The translations under genes were made by a program, and so were the position numbers. Shown piece after piece: positions 53,541 through 64,000 of a stretch of DNA of 64,000 nt; position 1 is the first letter of the stretch; each line of letters opens with the position of its first letter. The DNA is from Chryseobacterium sp. Tr-659 (GTDB lineage: Bacteria; Bacteroidota; Bacteroidia; Flavobacteriales; Weeksellaceae): positions 62,001 through 126,000 of the forward strand of contig NZ_VWWP01000001.1 in assembly GCF_011752975.1 (NCBI RefSeq), given 5' to 3'. The notes beneath the pieces are model-generated. The model made no database searches. It worked only from the letters and a program-made list of their open reading frames with translations, and had not been told where the DNA came from.

Positions 53541-56500
53541 ATGAGTAAAACAAAATCAACAACTCAAGGAAATCCGAGAATTAATTTCTCATCAGCGAAA
53601 GGAAAAATTATCACTCCAGACTTCTTGGACATCCAAATTGAGTCTTTCAGAGAATTTTTCCAGCTTGATACACTTCCTGAAGCCAGAAAGAACGAAGCTC
53701 TTTACAAGACTTTCCAAGAGAATTTCCCAATTACGGATTCAAGAAACCAATTCGTATTAGAATTCTTAGACTATCTGGTAGATTCTCCACGTTATTCAAT
53801 CGACGAGTGTGTGGAAAGAGGACTTACTTATTCAGTTCCTCTAAAAGCAAGACTTAAATTGTACTGTACTGACCCGGAACATGAAGATTTCCAAACAGTG
53901 GTTCAGGATGTATACTTAGGTCCGGTTCCTTACATGACGCCAAGTGGTTCTTTCATCATCAACGGTGCAGAAAGAGTTATTGTTACGCAGCTTCACCGTT
54001 CACCTGGTGTATTCTTCGGACAAACTTACCACGCTAACGGAACCAAACTATACTATTCAAGAATTATTCCTTTCAAAGGATCTTGGATGGAATTTACAAC
54101 GGATATCAACAGCGTAATGTACGCGTATATCGACCGTAAGAAAAAGTTACCATTAACAACTTTATTAAGAGCGATTGGGTATGAGTCTGATAAGGATATC
54201 CTTCAGATCTTCGACCTTGCTGAGGAAGTGAAAGTTTCTAAAGCTGCCCTTAAAAAAGTGGAAGGGAGAACATTGGCTGCGAGAGTATTGAACACTTGGT
54301 TCGAAGACTTCGTAGACGAAGATACAGGTGAAGTAGTTTCTATCGAAAGAAACGAAATCATCCTAGATAGAGAAACAATCCTTGAAAAAGAACACTTAGA
54401 TCTTATCCTGGATGCTGGTGTGAAATCAATCCTGATTCACAAAGAAAACAGCAATGAATTCTCTATCATTCAGAATACATTACAAAAAGACCCTACGAAC
54501 TCTGAGAAAGAAGCCGTAGAGTACATCTACCGTCAGTTAAGAAACGCAGATCCGCCAGATGAAGAAACGGCAAGAGGAATCATTGAGAAATTATTCTTCT
54601 CTGAGCAGAGGTATTCATTAGGGGAAGTAGGACGTTACAGACTAAACAAAAAGTTAGGTCTTAACATCCCAACTACAACTGAGGTTCTTACAAAAGAAGA
54701 TATCATTGCAATCGTAAGACACTTAATTGAGCTTGTAAACTCTAAAGCGGAGGTGGATGACATCGACCACTTATCTAACAGAAGAATTAAAACTGTTGGT
54801 GAGCAATTAGCAGGACAGTTCGGAGTAGGTCTTTCAAGAATTGCAAGAACAATCAAGGAGAGAATGAACGTTAGAGATAACGAAATCTTTACTCCACTTG
54901 ACCTTGTTAATGCTAAAACGTTAACATCTGTAATCAACTCATTCTTCGGTACCAACCAGCTATCTCAGTTCATGGACCAAACCAACCCTCTATCAGAGAT
55001 CACTCACAAGAGAAGATTATCTGCACTAGGGCCTGGTGGTTTATCAAGAGAAAGAGCAGGTTTCGAGGTTCGTGACGTTCACCATACTCACTACGGAAGA
55101 ATTTGCCCGATTGAAACTCCGGAAGGACCAAACATCGGTTTGATTTCATCTTTAGGTATTTATGCGAAAATCAACAACCTTGGTTTCATCGAAACTCCAT
55201 ATAGAAAAGTAGAAGATGGTAAGATTAATCTTAACGCAGATCCTATTTATCTGAATGCAGAAGACGAAGAAGATAAGGTAATTGCTCAGGCAAACGTTGA
55301 ATTGAGTGATAATGGTGATTTCTTAACGGATAGAATTATTGCAAGACTAGACGGTGACTACCCTGTAGTTGAACCAGCTCAGGTTAACCTTATTGATGTT
55401 GCACCTAACCAGATTTCTGGTATTTCCGCTTCACTAATTCCATTCTTGGAGCATGATGATGCGAACCGTGCATTGATGGGATCTAACATGATGCGTCAGG
55501 CCGTTCCTCTATTGAAGCCACAGGCTCCGGTTGTAGGTACAGGGCTTGAGCAACAAGTTGCAAGAGATTCAAGAATTTTAATTAACGCTGAAGGTACAGG
55601 TACTGTAGAGTATGTTGATGCTGACAAAATCGTTATTAAGTACGAAAGAAGTGAAGACGAAGATTTAGTACAATTCGAGTCTGCTACTAAAACATACAAC
55701 CTTACTAAGTTTAGAAAAACGAACCAGAGTACAACTATTACCCTAAGACCAAACGTAAGAGTAGGTGATGTAGTGGAAAAAGGACAAGTACTTTGCGACG
55801 GGTATGCTACTGAAAAAGGAGAATTAGCTCTTGGTAGAAACTTAGTAGTAGCGTTCATGCCTTGGAAAGGATACAACTTTGAGGATGCGATCGTAATCAA
55901 TGAAAAAGTTGTACGTGAAGACTGGTTTACTTCAATCCACGTAGATGAATATTCATTAGAAGTTCGTGATACTAAATTAGGTATGGAAGAACTTACAGCT
56001 GATATTCCAAACGTATCTGAAGAAGCTACCAAAGATCTTGACGAGAACGGTATGATCAGAATCGGTGCTGAAGTGAAGCCTGGAGATATCATGATTGGTA
56101 AAATTACTCCAAAAGGTGAATCTGACCCGACTCCTGAAGAAAAGCTTCTTAGAGCAATCTTCGGTGATAAAGCTGGTGATGTAAAAGATGCATCATTAAA
56201 AGCTGACTCTTCATTAAGAGGGGTTGTTATCAACAAGAAATTGTTCTCTAGAAACATTAAAGACAAAAAGAAAAGAACTGAAGAAAAACTTAAACTTGAA
56301 GAGATTGAAAACACTTACAAGGCTAAGTTTGACGAGTTGAGAAATACTTTAATTGAAAAATTAAATACACTGGTAAGCGGTAAAACTTCTCAAGGGGTAC
56401 AAAATGACCTAGACGAAGAGATCATCGGTAAAGGTGTGAAGTTCACTCACAAGTTATTAACTTCAGTTGAAGATTATGTAAACGTTAGCGGTTCAGACTG

Positions 56501-57362
56501 GACAGTAGACGCTGACAAGAATGAATTGATCAAACAATTGATTCACAATTACAAAATCAAATATAACGACATCCAGGGAGTTAAAAACCGTGAGAAATTC
56601 GCGATTTCAATCGGAGATGAGCTTCCGGCAGGTATCATGAAGCTGGCTAAAGTTTACATCGCTAAGAAACGTAAACTGAATGTAGGAGATAAAATGGCAG
56701 GACGTCACGGTAACAAAGGTATCGTATCAAGAATCGTTCGTGAAGAAGATATGCCGTTCCTGGAAGATGGAACACCAGTAGATATCGTATTGAATCCACT
56801 AGGGGTACCTTCTCGTATGAACATCGGACAGATTTATGAAACAGTTCTTGGATGGGCTGGTCAGAAATTGGGTATGAAGTTCGCTACGCCAATCTTTGAT
56901 GGAGCTACTCTTGAGCAGATCACTGAGTATACAGAGAAAGCAGGTCTTCCTAAATTCGGTCACACTCACCTTTATGATGGTGGTACCGGAGAAAGATTTA
57001 CACAGGCAGCTACAGTAGGTGTAATCTACATGCTGAAACTAGGACACATGGTTGATGATAAGATGCACGCGCGTTCTATTGGTCCTTACTCATTGATTAC
57101 TCAGCAGCCATTAGGAGGTAAAGCTCAGTTTGGTGGTCAGAGATTCGGAGAGATGGAGGTTTGGGCACTTGAAGCATTCGGTGCATCAAATATCCTTAGA
57201 GAGATTCTTACTGTGAAGTCGGATGACGTGATTGGTAGAGCGAAAACTTATGAAGCAATTGCAAAAGGTGAGTCTATGCCTGAACCAGGTATTCCAGAAT
57301 CATTCAATGTATTACTTCACGAGTTACAAGGTCTTGGATTAGACGTAAGATTGGAGGAGTAA
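53541..57362 (+). CDS. rpoB: DNA-directed RNA polymerase subunit beta
   Basis: 1273 aa. Forms the catalytic cleft with beta'. The rifampicin region [20 protein letters not shown] ... [16 protein letters not shown] keeps the usual susceptible residues at the Gln513, Asp516, His526 and Ser531 positions (E. coli numbering). C-terminal [14 protein letters not shown] block is intact. Separated from rplL by 1.47 kb and preceded by a ~320-nt leader. Confidence 0.99.
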   Translation: MSKTKSTTQGNPRINFSSAKGKIITPDFLDIQIESFREFFQLDTLPEARKNEALYKTFQENFPITDSRNQFVLEFLDYLVDSPRYSIDECVERGLTYSVPLKARLKLYCTDPEHEDFQTVVQDVYLGPVPYMTPSGSFIINGAERVIVTQLHRSPGVFFGQTYHANGTKLYYSRIIPFKGSWMEFTTDINSVMYAYIDRKKKLPLTTLLRAIGYESDKDILQIFDLAEEVKVSKAALKKVEGRTLAARVLNTWFEDFVDEDTGEVVSIERNEIILDRETILEKEHLDLILDAGVKSILIHKENSNEFSIIQNTLQKDPTNSEKEAVEYIYRQLRNADPPDEETARGIIEKLFFSEQRYSLGEVGRYRLNKKLGLNIPTTTEVLTKEDIIAIVRHLIELVNSKAEVDDIDHLSNRRIKTVGEQLAGQFGVGLSRIARTIKERMNVRDNEIFTPLDLVNAKTLTSVINSFFGTNQLSQFMDQTNPLSEITHKRRLSALGPGGLSRERAGFEVRDVHHTHYGRICPIETPEGPNIGLISSLGIYAKINNLGFIETPYRKVEDGKINLNADPIYLNAEDEEDKVIAQANVELSDNGDFLTDRIIARLDGDYPVVEPAQVNLIDVAPNQISGISASLIPFLEHDDANRALMGSNMMRQAVPLLKPQAPVVGTGLEQQVARDSRILINAEGTGTVEYVDADKIVIKYERSEDEDLVQFESATKTYNLTKFRKTNQSTTITLRPNVRVGDVVEKGQVLCDGYATEKGELALGRNLVVAFMPWKGYNFEDAIVINEKVVREDWFTSIHVDEYSLEVRDTKLGMEELTADIPNVSEEATKDLDENGMIRIGAEVKPGDIMIGKITPKGESDPTPEEKLLRAIFGDKAGDVKDASLKADSSLRGVVINKKLFSRNIKDKKKRTEEKLKLEEIENTYKAKFDELRNTLIEKLNTLVSGKTSQGVQNDLDEEIIGKGVKFTHKLLTSVEDYVNVSGSDWTVDADKNELIKQLIHNYKIKYNDIQGVKNREKFAISIGDELPAGIMKLAKVYIAKKRKLNVGDKMAGRHGNKGIVSRIVREEDMPFLEDGTPVDIVLNPLGVPSRMNIGQIYETVLGWAGQKLGMKFATPIFDGATLEQITEYTEKAGLPKFGHTHLYDGGTGERFTQAATVGVIYMLKLGHMVDDKMHARSIGPYSLITQQPLGGKAQFGGQRFGEMEVWALEAFGASNILREILTVKSDDVIGRAKTYEAIAKGESMPEPGIPESFNVLLHELQGLGLDVRLEE

Positions 57363-57484
57363 GATATCAGATGTCAGACACAAGCTGTCAGACTATGGCA
57401 CTCTAAGAATTTTATAATCCTTGAATTTGGAATGATGATTTCGTCTGAAATCTGAAATCTGAAATCTAAAATCTAAAAAAAATT
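57363..57484 (+). repeat. rpoB-rpoC spacer with a heptamer repeat
   Basis: 122-bp spacer. TCAGATGTCAGAC-type units lie at 57366-57394. At 57444-57478 there are five tandem heptamers, TCTGAAA three times and TCTAAAA twice, ending 6 bp before the rpoC ATG. Low-complexity repeats of this style are common in flavobacterial intergenic regions. Confidence 0.75.
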
Positions 57485-60400
57485 ATGTCAAATAAAAATA
57501 AATCAAGTAGATTTAATAAAATAACCATCGGTTTAGCATCTCCGGAGTCTATTTTACAGGATTCAAGAGGAGAAGTTTTAAAACCGGAAACTATTAACTA
57601 CAGAACTCACAAACCTGAAAGAGACGGGTTATTCTGTGAGAAAATTTTCGGTCCTGTAAAGGATTACGAATGTGCTTGTGGTAAATACAAGAGAATTCGT
57701 TACAAAGGGATCGTTTGTGACCGTTGTGGAGTAGAAGTTACTGAGAAAAAAGTAAGAAGAGAGAGAATCGGGCACATCAATCTTGTAGTTCCAATTGCAC
57801 ACATCTGGTATTTCCGTTCATTACCAAACAAAATCGGATACCTTCTTGGAATTCCTTCTAAGAAATTAGATATGATCATCTACTACGAAAGATATGTAGT
57901 GATCCAGCAAGGTATTGCTAAGAAATTAGATGGTTCTGATTTTGAGAACATGGAGTTCCTTACAGAAGAAGAATACCTTGATATCATGGAAACTCTTCCT
58001 GTAGAAAACCAATATCTTGACGATTCTGATCCAAACAAATTCATCGCTAAAATGGGTGCTGAAGCTGTTGAGGAATTATTAAAAAGAATCGATCTTGATG
58101 CATTGTCTTTCGACTTGAGACATAAAGCTCACAACGAAGGTTCTAAGCAAAGAAGAACTGAAGCGCTGAAAAGATTGAACGTTGTAGAAGCATTAAGAGG
58201 TGCTAATACAAGAATGATCAACAGACCAGAGTGGATGATCATGCGTGTACTTCCTGTTATCCCACCAGAACTAAGACCATTGGTTCCATTGGATGGAGGA
58301 CGTTTCGCAACTTCTGACTTAAATGACCTTTATAGAAGAGTAATTATCAGAAATAACCGTTTGAAGAGATTATTGGAGATCAAAGCTCCTGAAGTAATCT
58401 TGAGAAACGAGAAGCGTATGCTTCAGGAATCAGTAGATTCATTATTCGATAACACAAGAAAATCTTCTGCAGTAAAATCTGAATCAAACAGACCATTGAA
58501 ATCACTTTCTGATTCATTGAAAGGTAAGCAAGGTCGTTTCCGTCAGAACTTACTAGGGAAAAGGGTTGACTACTCTGCGCGTTCGGTAATTGTTGTAGGT
58601 CCAAACTTACAGCTTCACGAGTGTGGTATTCCTAAAGATATGGCAGCTGAACTTTACAAACCGTTCATCATTAGAAAACTAATCGAGAGAGGGATTGTAA
58701 AAACAGTAAAATCTGCAAAGAGAATTATCGACAGAAAAGAACCAGTAGTTTATGATATCCTTGAAAACGTGATGAAAGGTCACCCGGTACTATTGAACAG
58801 GGCACCTACGCTTCACAGATTGGGTATTCAGGCTTTCCAACCTAAGATGATCGAAGGTAAGGCAATCCAACTACACCCGTTAGTAACTACAGCATTCAAC
58901 GCCGATTTCGATGGTGACCAGATGGCGGTACACTTACCATTAGGACCAGAAGCGATCCTTGAAGCTCAGTTATTGATGTTAGGTTCTCAGAACATCTTGA
59001 ACCCTGCAAACGGTTCTCCAATTACGGTACCATCTCAGGACATGGTTCTTGGTCTTTATTTCATGACTAAAGAATTGAGCTCTACAGATGATATGAAAGT
59101 AAAAGGTGAAGGTCTTGCGTTCTATTCTCCTGAAGAAGCGGAAATCGCTTATGCAGAAGGTAGAGTTTCATTAAATGCTAAGGTAAGATGTAGACTACCA
59201 ATCAAAGAAGATGGTGTAATCGTAACAAGATTAATCGAAACTTCTGTAGGTAGAATTCTATTTAACCAAATTGTACCTAAGCAGGTAGGATATATCAATG
59301 AACTTCTTACTAAGAAATCATTGAGAAACGTTATCGGTAAGATCCTTGCTGATACAGATTTCCCTACAACAGTGAAGTTCTTGGATGCAATGAAAGATCT
59401 AGGGTATTCAAATGCATTCAAAGGAGGTCTATCGTTCTCTCTTGGAGATATCGTAGTACCTGTTGAGAAAAAGCAGATGATTGCACAATCAATCGAGACT
59501 GTAGACGAAATTAGAGCTAACTATAACATGGGTCTAATTACCGATACAGAACGTTATAACCAGGTAATCGACGTTTGGACAAACACCAACGCTGGATTAA
59601 CTGAAATGATCATGAGCAGAATGAAAACTGACCAAGGTGGTTTCAACTCTGTATACATGATGCTTGACTCTGGGGCGAGGGGTTCTAAAGAACAGATCCG
59701 TCAGTTATCAGGGATGAGAGGTTTGATGGCAAAACCGCAAAAAGCCGGATCTACCGGAGCGGAGATCATCGAAAACCCGATCCTTGCAAACTTTAAGGAA
59801 GGTCTTTCAATTCTAGAGTACTTTATCTCTACCCACGGTGCTCGTAAGGGTCTTGCGGATACCGCTCTTAAGACAGCCGATGCTGGTTACCTAACCAGAA
59901 GATTGGTAGACGTTGCACAGGACGTTATCGTTACAGAAGATGACTGTGGAACACTTAGAGGAACTGAAGTTACTGCACTTAAGAAAAATGACGAAATCGT
60001 TGAAAAGATCTCTGAAAGAATTTTAGGTAGAGTATCTCTTCATAATATTTATGATCCTGAAAGTGATGAATTAATCACTGAAGCAGATCAGGTAATCACT
60101 GAGCAATTAGCTAAGAGAATTGAAGAAGCAGGATTAGAAGCAGTTGAAGTACGTTCTCCACTTACTTGTGAAGCTAAGAAAGGGATCTGTGCGAAATGTT
60201 ACGGTAGAAACTTGGCAACAGGTAAGATGATCCACATGGGTGAAGCGGTAGGTGTAATTGCAGCACAGTCAATTGGGGAACCAGGTACTCAGCTTACGTT
60301 GAGAACCTTCCACCAAGGTGGTACTGCAGGTAACGTATCAGAAAACCCATCTATTGTTGCAAGAAGAGACGGTATCGTTGAAATGGATGAAGTAAGAACA

Positions 60401-61750
60401 ATTACTTCTGAAGATGAAAACGGTAATACAGCTGAGGTTGTAGTTTCTCGTTCAACAGAATTCAGATTAGTTGCTGATAACGATTCCAGAACTCCATTAA
60501 TGGTTGCTAACGTACCTTACGGATCTATATTATCTGTGAAACCAGGTGATAAAGTGAAGAAAGGAGATACAATCTGTAGATGGGATCCGTATAACGCGGT
60601 AATCATTGCTGAAACTTCAGGTAAGGTAGAATACGAGGATATCATCCAGGGTATTTCATTCCAACTTGAAATTGACGAACAAACAGGATTCGAAGAGAAA
60701 GTAATCTCCGAATCAAGAAATAAGAAAGCCGTACCTACCTTGAAAGTGGTAGACTCTAAAGGAGTTGAGCAGAAAGCTTACAACTTACCGGTAGGAGCCC
60801 ACTTGATGGTTAACGATGGTGAAAAAATTAAGGCTGGTAAAGTCCTAATCAAGATCCCAAGAAAATCTGCAAAAGCAGGGGATATCACCGGAGGTCTTCC
60901 AAGAGTTACCGAATTATTCGAAGCAAGAAACCCTTCAAATCCAGCGGTTGTTACTGAAATCGACGGGGTAGTTTCTTACGGAAAAATTAAGAGAGGTAAC
61001 CGTGAACTTATTGTTGAGGCTAAAACTGGAGAAAGAAAGATTTACTTAGTAAAACTTTCCAACCAGATTCTTGTTCAGGAGAATGACTTCGTAAGAGCAG
61101 GTTCTCCACTTTCTGACGGTTCTATTACACCGGAGGATATCTTAAGAATCAAAGGCCCAACTGCCGTTCAGGAATACTTAGTAAACGAAATTCAGGAAGT
61201 TTACCGTCTACAGGGGGTAAAAATTGACGATAAGCACTTCGAAATCATCGTAAGACAGATGATGACAAAAGTATCTATCGTGGATGGAGGTGATACTCAA
61301 TTCCTTGAAGGAGCTCTTGAGCACAAGTATGATTTCTTGGAAGAAAACAACAGAGTATTCGGTCTTAAGGTAGTAGTAGATGCTGGTGATTCTAAAGAAT
61401 TTAAGCCAGGTCAGATGATTACTGCAAGAGAATTAAGAGATGAAAACTCTAAGTTGAGACGTGAAGATCAAAGCCTGGTAGAAGTAAGAGAAGCTCTTCC
61501 TGCTACTGCAACTCCTGTACTACAAGGTATTACAAGAGCGGCACTTCAGACTAAGTCATTCATGTCTGCAGCATCGTTCCAGGAAACAACTAAAGTACTT
61601 AACGAAGCAGCAGTTGCCGGTAAGATAGATGATCTGAACGGTCTTAAAGAAAATGTAATTGTAGGACACAGAATTCCTGCAGGTACAGGTCTTAAAGAGT
61701 ATCAGAATGTTATCGTAGGTTCTAAGAAAGAATTCGAAGACCTTAACTAA
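57485..61750 (+). CDS. rpoC: DNA-directed RNA polymerase subunit beta'
   Basis: 1421 aa. N-terminal zinc site [20 protein letters not shown]. Catalytic Mg-binding loop [16 protein letters not shown]. Second zinc site [16 protein letters not shown]. Trigger-loop and bridge-helix region around [20 protein letters not shown]. Standard length for Bacteroidota. Confidence 0.99.
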   Translation: MSNKNKSSRFNKITIGLASPESILQDSRGEVLKPETINYRTHKPERDGLFCEKIFGPVKDYECACGKYKRIRYKGIVCDRCGVEVTEKKVRRERIGHINLVVPIAHIWYFRSLPNKIGYLLGIPSKKLDMIIYYERYVVIQQGIAKKLDGSDFENMEFLTEEEYLDIMETLPVENQYLDDSDPNKFIAKMGAEAVEELLKRIDLDALSFDLRHKAHNEGSKQRRTEALKRLNVVEALRGANTRMINRPEWMIMRVLPVIPPELRPLVPLDGGRFATSDLNDLYRRVIIRNNRLKRLLEIKAPEVILRNEKRMLQESVDSLFDNTRKSSAVKSESNRPLKSLSDSLKGKQGRFRQNLLGKRVDYSARSVIVVGPNLQLHECGIPKDMAAELYKPFIIRKLIERGIVKTVKSAKRIIDRKEPVVYDILENVMKGHPVLLNRAPTLHRLGIQAFQPKMIEGKAIQLHPLVTTAFNADFDGDQMAVHLPLGPEAILEAQLLMLGSQNILNPANGSPITVPSQDMVLGLYFMTKELSSTDDMKVKGEGLAFYSPEEAEIAYAEGRVSLNAKVRCRLPIKEDGVIVTRLIETSVGRILFNQIVPKQVGYINELLTKKSLRNVIGKILADTDFPTTVKFLDAMKDLGYSNAFKGGLSFSLGDIVVPVEKKQMIAQSIETVDEIRANYNMGLITDTERYNQVIDVWTNTNAGLTEMIMSRMKTDQGGFNSVYMMLDSGARGSKEQIRQLSGMRGLMAKPQKAGSTGAEIIENPILANFKEGLSILEYFISTHGARKGLADTALKTADAGYLTRRLVDVAQDVIVTEDDCGTLRGTEVTALKKNDEIVEKISERILGRVSLHNIYDPESDELITEADQVITEQLAKRIEEAGLEAVEVRSPLTCEAKKGICAKCYGRNLATGKMIHMGEAVGVIAAQSIGEPGTQLTLRTFHQGGTAGNVSENPSIVARRDGIVEMDEVRTITSEDENGNTAEVVVSRSTEFRLVADNDSRTPLMVANVPYGSILSVKPGDKVKKGDTICRWDPYNAVIIAETSGKVEYEDIIQGISFQLEIDEQTGFEEKVISESRNKKAVPTLKVVDSKGVEQKAYNLPVGAHLMVNDGEKIKAGKVLIKIPRKSAKAGDITGGLPRVTELFEARNPSNPAVVTEIDGVVSYGKIKRGNRELIVEAKTGERKIYLVKLSNQILVQENDFVRAGSPLSDGSITPEDILRIKGPTAVQEYLVNEIQEVYRLQGVKIDDKHFEIIVRQMMTKVSIVDGGDTQFLEGALEHKYDFLEENNRVFGLKVVVDAGDSKEFKPGQMITARELRDENSKLRREDQSLVEVREALPATATPVLQGITRAALQTKSFMSAASFQETTKVLNEAAVAGKIDDLNGLKENVIVGHRIPAGTGLKEYQNVIVGSKKEFEDLN

Positions 61751-61758
61751 AATTAATG

Positions 61759-61818
61759 ATTTGAAATTTGGGATTTGAAATTATTTTTATATTTTCACAA
61801 TCTCAAATTTCGAATTTT
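61759..61818. repeat. Diverged inverted repeat between rpoC and DUF3467
   Basis: ATTTGAAATTTGGGATTTG (61759-61777) and the reverse complement of 61796-61818 (ATTCGAAATTTGAGATTG) match at about 15 of 18 positions. Probably another low-complexity intergenic repeat. It could fold as a weak terminator. Confidence 0.55.
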
Positions 61819-61837
61819 AAAAACATAATTTATAACA

Positions 61838-62143
61838 ATGGACAACAATCAAAATCCACAAGACGGAAACATCAACATCGAATTAAACGAAATGGTAGCT
61901 GCTGGTATCTATGCTAACTTAGCATTAGTAAACCACTCTCCATCTGAATTTGTAGTAGACTTTATTCAGTTGATGCCAGGTGTTCAGCAGGCAAAAGTAA
62001 GATCAAGAGTTATTCTTGCTCCACTTCATGCTAAAAGAGTATTAAACGCTCTTCAGCAGAACATCGCTAACTACGAGCAGCAGTTCGGAGAAATCAAAGA
62101 AGTTGAGCCTTTCGTATTAGGAGGAAACAACGTACAAGCGTAA
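61838..62143 (+). CDS. DUF3467 domain protein
   Basis: 101 aa acidic protein (INIELNEMVAAGIYANLALV, NHSPSEFVVDFIQLMPG, KRVLNALQQNIANYE). Conserved small protein of unknown function, often next to rpoC in Bacteroidota. No signal peptide. Possibly co-transcribed with rpoC. Confidence 0.92.
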   Translation: MDNNQNPQDGNINIELNEMVAAGIYANLALVNHSPSEFVVDFIQLMPGVQQAKVRSRVILAPLHAKRVLNALQQNIANYEQQFGEIKEVEPFVLGGNNVQA

Positions 62144-62167
62144 GATTTCTTTTACAATAAAAATAAG

Positions 62168-62197
62168 AATGCCCCGGTTTTCCGGGGCATTTTTTGT
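62168..62197 (+). terminator. Terminator of rpoBC-DUF3467
   Basis: AATGCCCCGG / CCGGGGCATT with T6. Confidence 0.92.
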
Positions 62198-62340
62198 TTA
62201 TATAATTTTAAGTATTGTATATTTTAAATAGTATTAAAATTTTATATTTAAAATATATATTAAAATTAAGTAATTATTAAGATGTTTTTCGTAATTGAGG
62301 AAGAATTTTGGTTATTTAATATATTAGATGATCAATTTTA

Positions 62341-62348
62341 TATATTTG
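62341..62348 (+). promoter_or_regulatory. -7 box of the CRP/FNR gene
   Basis: TATATTTG 25 bp before ATG 62373. It lies downstream of the alternative upstream ATG 62328, which argues for the 62373 start. Confidence 0.6.
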
Positions 62349-62372
62349 TTTAAAACATTGACAGGAAAAGAT

Positions 62373-63023
62373 ATGATAAGTGATCAATTTATTCTCCAAA
62401 GATTTGGCTTTTTAGGCGAAGATTTTTCAGCTGAACTTGAAAAGCATGCAGTGATGACCGATATAAAAGCAAAAACAGAAGTTATTAGAGAAGGTCAGAA
62501 AAACAGATACGTCCCCTTTCTTATCAAAGGATCTATTAAAGTATTTACATTAAATGATGGAAGAGAACTCATCTATTATTACATAAAACCGAATGACAGC
62601 TGTCTGATGACATTCTCATCCATTTTCACAGATTATGTAAGCAGAGTATATGCTATTGCAGAAGAAGATTCCGAAGCCTTACTAATCCCCGTTTCTGTGA
62701 TGCATGAATGGCTGATTAGATTTCCCGAAATGAATAAGCTCTTTTACCGCGAATATGACAGACGCTTTTCTGAAGTAATGAATATGGTAAACGAAGCTGT
62801 TTTTCATAGGTTGGACAAAAGAGTACTGAGTTACATTAAACAGCAGATAGCGCTCACAGGTACCAATCCTATCAAGATTACACACCGGGAAATTGCAAGT
62901 AATCTGGGAACTTCAAGAGAAGTGGTAAGCCGGGTTTTAAAAAAAATTGAGAACGAAGGAGAAATCCTTCAGACAAAAAATGGAATAAAAGTTCCTATGG
63001 ATGAAAATGTTAGATTAAGTTGA
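62373..63023 (+). CDS. CRP/FNR-family transcriptional regulator
   Basis: 216 aa from ATG 62373. N-terminal cyclic-nucleotide-binding-like beta-roll (IREGQKNRYVPFLIKGSIKV, then FTLNDGRELIYYYI); no Cys cluster for an FeS centre. C-terminal helix-turn-helix THREIASNLGTSREVVSRVL. The recognition helix SREVVSR carries Arg, Glu and Arg at the positions that CRP uses to read TGTGA. A 15-residue upstream extension from ATG 62328 is possible but is upstream of the -7 box. Likely target: the palindrome at 63066-63081. Confidence 0.9.
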   Translation: MISDQFILQRFGFLGEDFSAELEKHAVMTDIKAKTEVIREGQKNRYVPFLIKGSIKVFTLNDGRELIYYYIKPNDSCLMTFSSIFTDYVSRVYAIAEEDSEALLIPVSVMHEWLIRFPEMNKLFYREYDRRFSEVMNMVNEAVFHRLDKRVLSYIKQQIALTGTNPIKITHREIASNLGTSREVVSRVLKKIENEGEILQTKNGIKVPMDENVRLS

Positions 63024-63065
63024 TTTTCATTGTTTTATCTACCAATTGATAAAAACAATTTGTCT

Positions 63066-63081
63066 GGTGACTTTTATCACC
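63066..63081 (+). promoter_or_regulatory. CRP-type operator GGTGA-N6-TCACC
   Basis: Perfect inverted repeat GGTGA-CTTTTA-TCACC. Centre is about 43 bp upstream of the predicted start set by TAAGTTTG (63104-63111), the usual class II activator position. A second palindrome ATTG-GTAACT-CAAT lies at 63091-63104. Confidence 0.65.
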
Positions 63082-63103
63082 TGTTTTTGAATTGGTAACT
63101 CAA

Positions 63104-63111
63104 TAAGTTTG
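63104..63111 (+). promoter_or_regulatory. -7 box of the DUF5777 gene
   Basis: TAAGTTTG fits TAnnTTTG; ATG 63136 lies 24 bp downstream. No good -33 element, as expected for an activated promoter. Confidence 0.6.
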
Positions 63112-63135
63112 TCATATAATAATTAAAAATTGGAT

Positions 63136-63978
63136 ATGACAAAAATTCTGCTGTTTCTGTCAATATTTTTATCAGTTTTTGCCTTTTCACAGGAAGATCT
63201 GCTAAAAGATATTGATACCGTTAAAACCAATACGGAAAACTCACAACCCGCTTTCAAAGCATTGCAGATTGTTACAGGGCAATCTACAAAACTCGCCGCT
63301 AAAAAAGAATGGTACATTATTGTTGCCCACAGATTTGGAGATATAAGTGCCGGGTTTAAAGACTTTTTCGGGTTAGATCATGCCTCTACCAAATTAGGGG
63401 TAATCTATGGTATTTCAGATGCAGTTTCTGTCAGTTTATCCAGAGAAACCAATATGAAGACCTTTGAAGGAGCGGTAAAATATAAGCTGGTAAAACAAAA
63501 TGAGAATTTTCCCGTGGATATTGTAGGTTACAATGTTATGGGAGTAAATACAGAGCTGGATAAAGATACCTATCCTTATCTTAAATTCAATGACAGGCTG
63601 TCCTATCTTACACAGGCGCTAATTTCCAGAAGATTCAATGATAAATTTTCATTACAGCTTACCCCTTCATTTGTTCATAAAAATCTTTATGATCCGGCCA
63701 TTGAGGATAAGAATCAATTCTTAGCTGGTTTAGGAGGGCGTTATAAAATTTCAAAAAGAGTTTCTGTAAATGCAGAGTACTTTGTCAACTTTGATAATCA
63801 CAGCTTTTATAAGAACCCTCTCTCATTAGGAGTAGACATAGAAACAGGAGGGCATATTTTTCAGCTGCTATTTACAAATTCCCAGATCAATTCAGATATC
63901 GGATATCTTACCAATGCAGCAGGAAACTGGGGAAAAGGGCATATTTTCTTTGGGTTTAATCTTTATAGAGTTTTTTAA
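63136..63978 (+). CDS. DUF5777 beta-barrel protein
   Basis: 280 aa from ATG 63136 (a TTG six bases earlier is unlikely). Signal peptide MTKILLFLSIFLSVFAFS. The remainder has alternating beta strands typical of an outer-membrane barrel (HRFGDISAGFKDFFGLDHAS, TKLGVIYGISDAVSVSLSRE, and C-terminal FFGFNLYRVF). Often found with redox or electron-transfer genes in Bacteroidota. Its promoter carries a CRP-type site. Confidence 0.85.
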   Translation: MTKILLFLSIFLSVFAFSQEDLLKDIDTVKTNTENSQPAFKALQIVTGQSTKLAAKKEWYIIVAHRFGDISAGFKDFFGLDHASTKLGVIYGISDAVSVSLSRETNMKTFEGAVKYKLVKQNENFPVDIVGYNVMGVNTELDKDTYPYLKFNDRLSYLTQALISRRFNDKFSLQLTPSFVHKNLYDPAIEDKNQFLAGLGGRYKISKRVSVNAEYFVNFDNHSFYKNPLSLGVDIETGGHIFQLLFTNSQINSDIGYLTNAAGNWGKGHIFFGFNLYRVF

Positions 63979-63979
63979 T

Positions 63980-64000
63980 ATGAGAAAGTTGACGTCATTA
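63980..64000 (+). CDS. Start of the next gene (cut by the window end)
   Basis: ATG AGA AAG TTG ACG TCA TTA reads MRKLTSL, like the start of a signal peptide, 1 bp after the DUF5777 stop. Likely the second gene of that operon; nothing more can be said. Confidence 0.4.

Noticed and set aside
55496..56314. Antisense open frame of 272 codons in rpoB
   Set aside because: Ser-rich translation typical of the complement of a highly expressed gene. No start context or promoter.
62328..62372. Upstream ATG of the CRP/FNR gene
   Set aside because: It precedes the TATATTTG -7 box and adds a hydrophobic stretch unusual for the family.
1..64000. CRISPR arrays, transposases, prophage or integron genes
   Set aside because: No direct-repeat/spacer arrays, transposase motifs or phage structural genes were seen. 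The XerC-type recombinase is in its normal chromosomal context.

Overview
The window looks like a chromosomal segment of a flavobacterium close to Chryseobacterium (Bacteroidota, Weeksellaceae-like). The evidence is: low GC; secreted proteins with type IX secretion (T9SS) type A and type B C-terminal sorting domains; GEVED, DUF6443-RHS, DUF3467 and DUF5777 families; few Shine-Dalgarno sequences; and many promoters of the Bacteroidota form, with a -7 box TAnnTTTG. No sequence search was possible, so the genus is an inference.

Layout. 1-2190: 3' part of a giant fibronectin-III/GEVED T9SS protein. 2318-5484 (-): operon ruvB-paiB-like-MBL hydrolase-coaE. 5485-13000: histidine-utilisation genes hutI and hutG, a DUF695 protein, a BCCT transporter, an aldehyde dehydrogenase and several gene relics. 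13160-17341 (-): operon acpP-fabF-rnc-IPExxxDY-like-pyk with overlapping genes. 17886-26633 (-): a four-gene polymorphic-toxin locus, made of a T9SS propeller protein, an RHS-like partner, a DUF6443-RHS protein with a ParB/Srx-like toxin tip, and a coupled candidate immunity gene. 26885-27285 (-): tmRNA. 27432-30578 (-): a large adhesin-like T9SS type B protein.

The second half is built on the ancient translation/transcription backbone rpsU-xerC-hpf - tRNA Thr/Tyr/Gly/Thr - tuf - tRNA-Trp - secE - nusG - rplKAJL - rpoBC, but with three interruptions. (i) The Thr-Tyr-Gly tRNA block is tandemly duplicated. (ii) A two-component system plus a CzcCBA-type metal efflux cassette (33.7-41.4 kb) sits between tRNA-Thr(GGT) and tuf. 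(iii) A secreted-protein island (44.2-49.6 kb) of three tandem VGINT-motif paralogues, a TPR-transmembrane-HTH regulator and a T9SS protein sits between nusG and rplK. The rplL-rpoB gap is also unusually large (1.47 kb). It holds its own promoters, a small ORF, hairpins, terminators and a probable structured leader RNA before rpoB. The window ends with DUF3467, a CRP/FNR regulator and a DUF5777 barrel gene.

Most notable regulatory readings: five TTTAA boxes at an exact 11-bp period upstream of the metal efflux operon next to an OmpR-family regulator; a GGTGA-N6-TCACC palindrome about 43 bp upstream of the likely start of the DUF5777 transcript, next to a CRP/FNR gene whose recognition helix is CRP-like; and a long-range 13-bp pairing that closes a ~224-nt RNA element directly downstream of the rpoB promoter.
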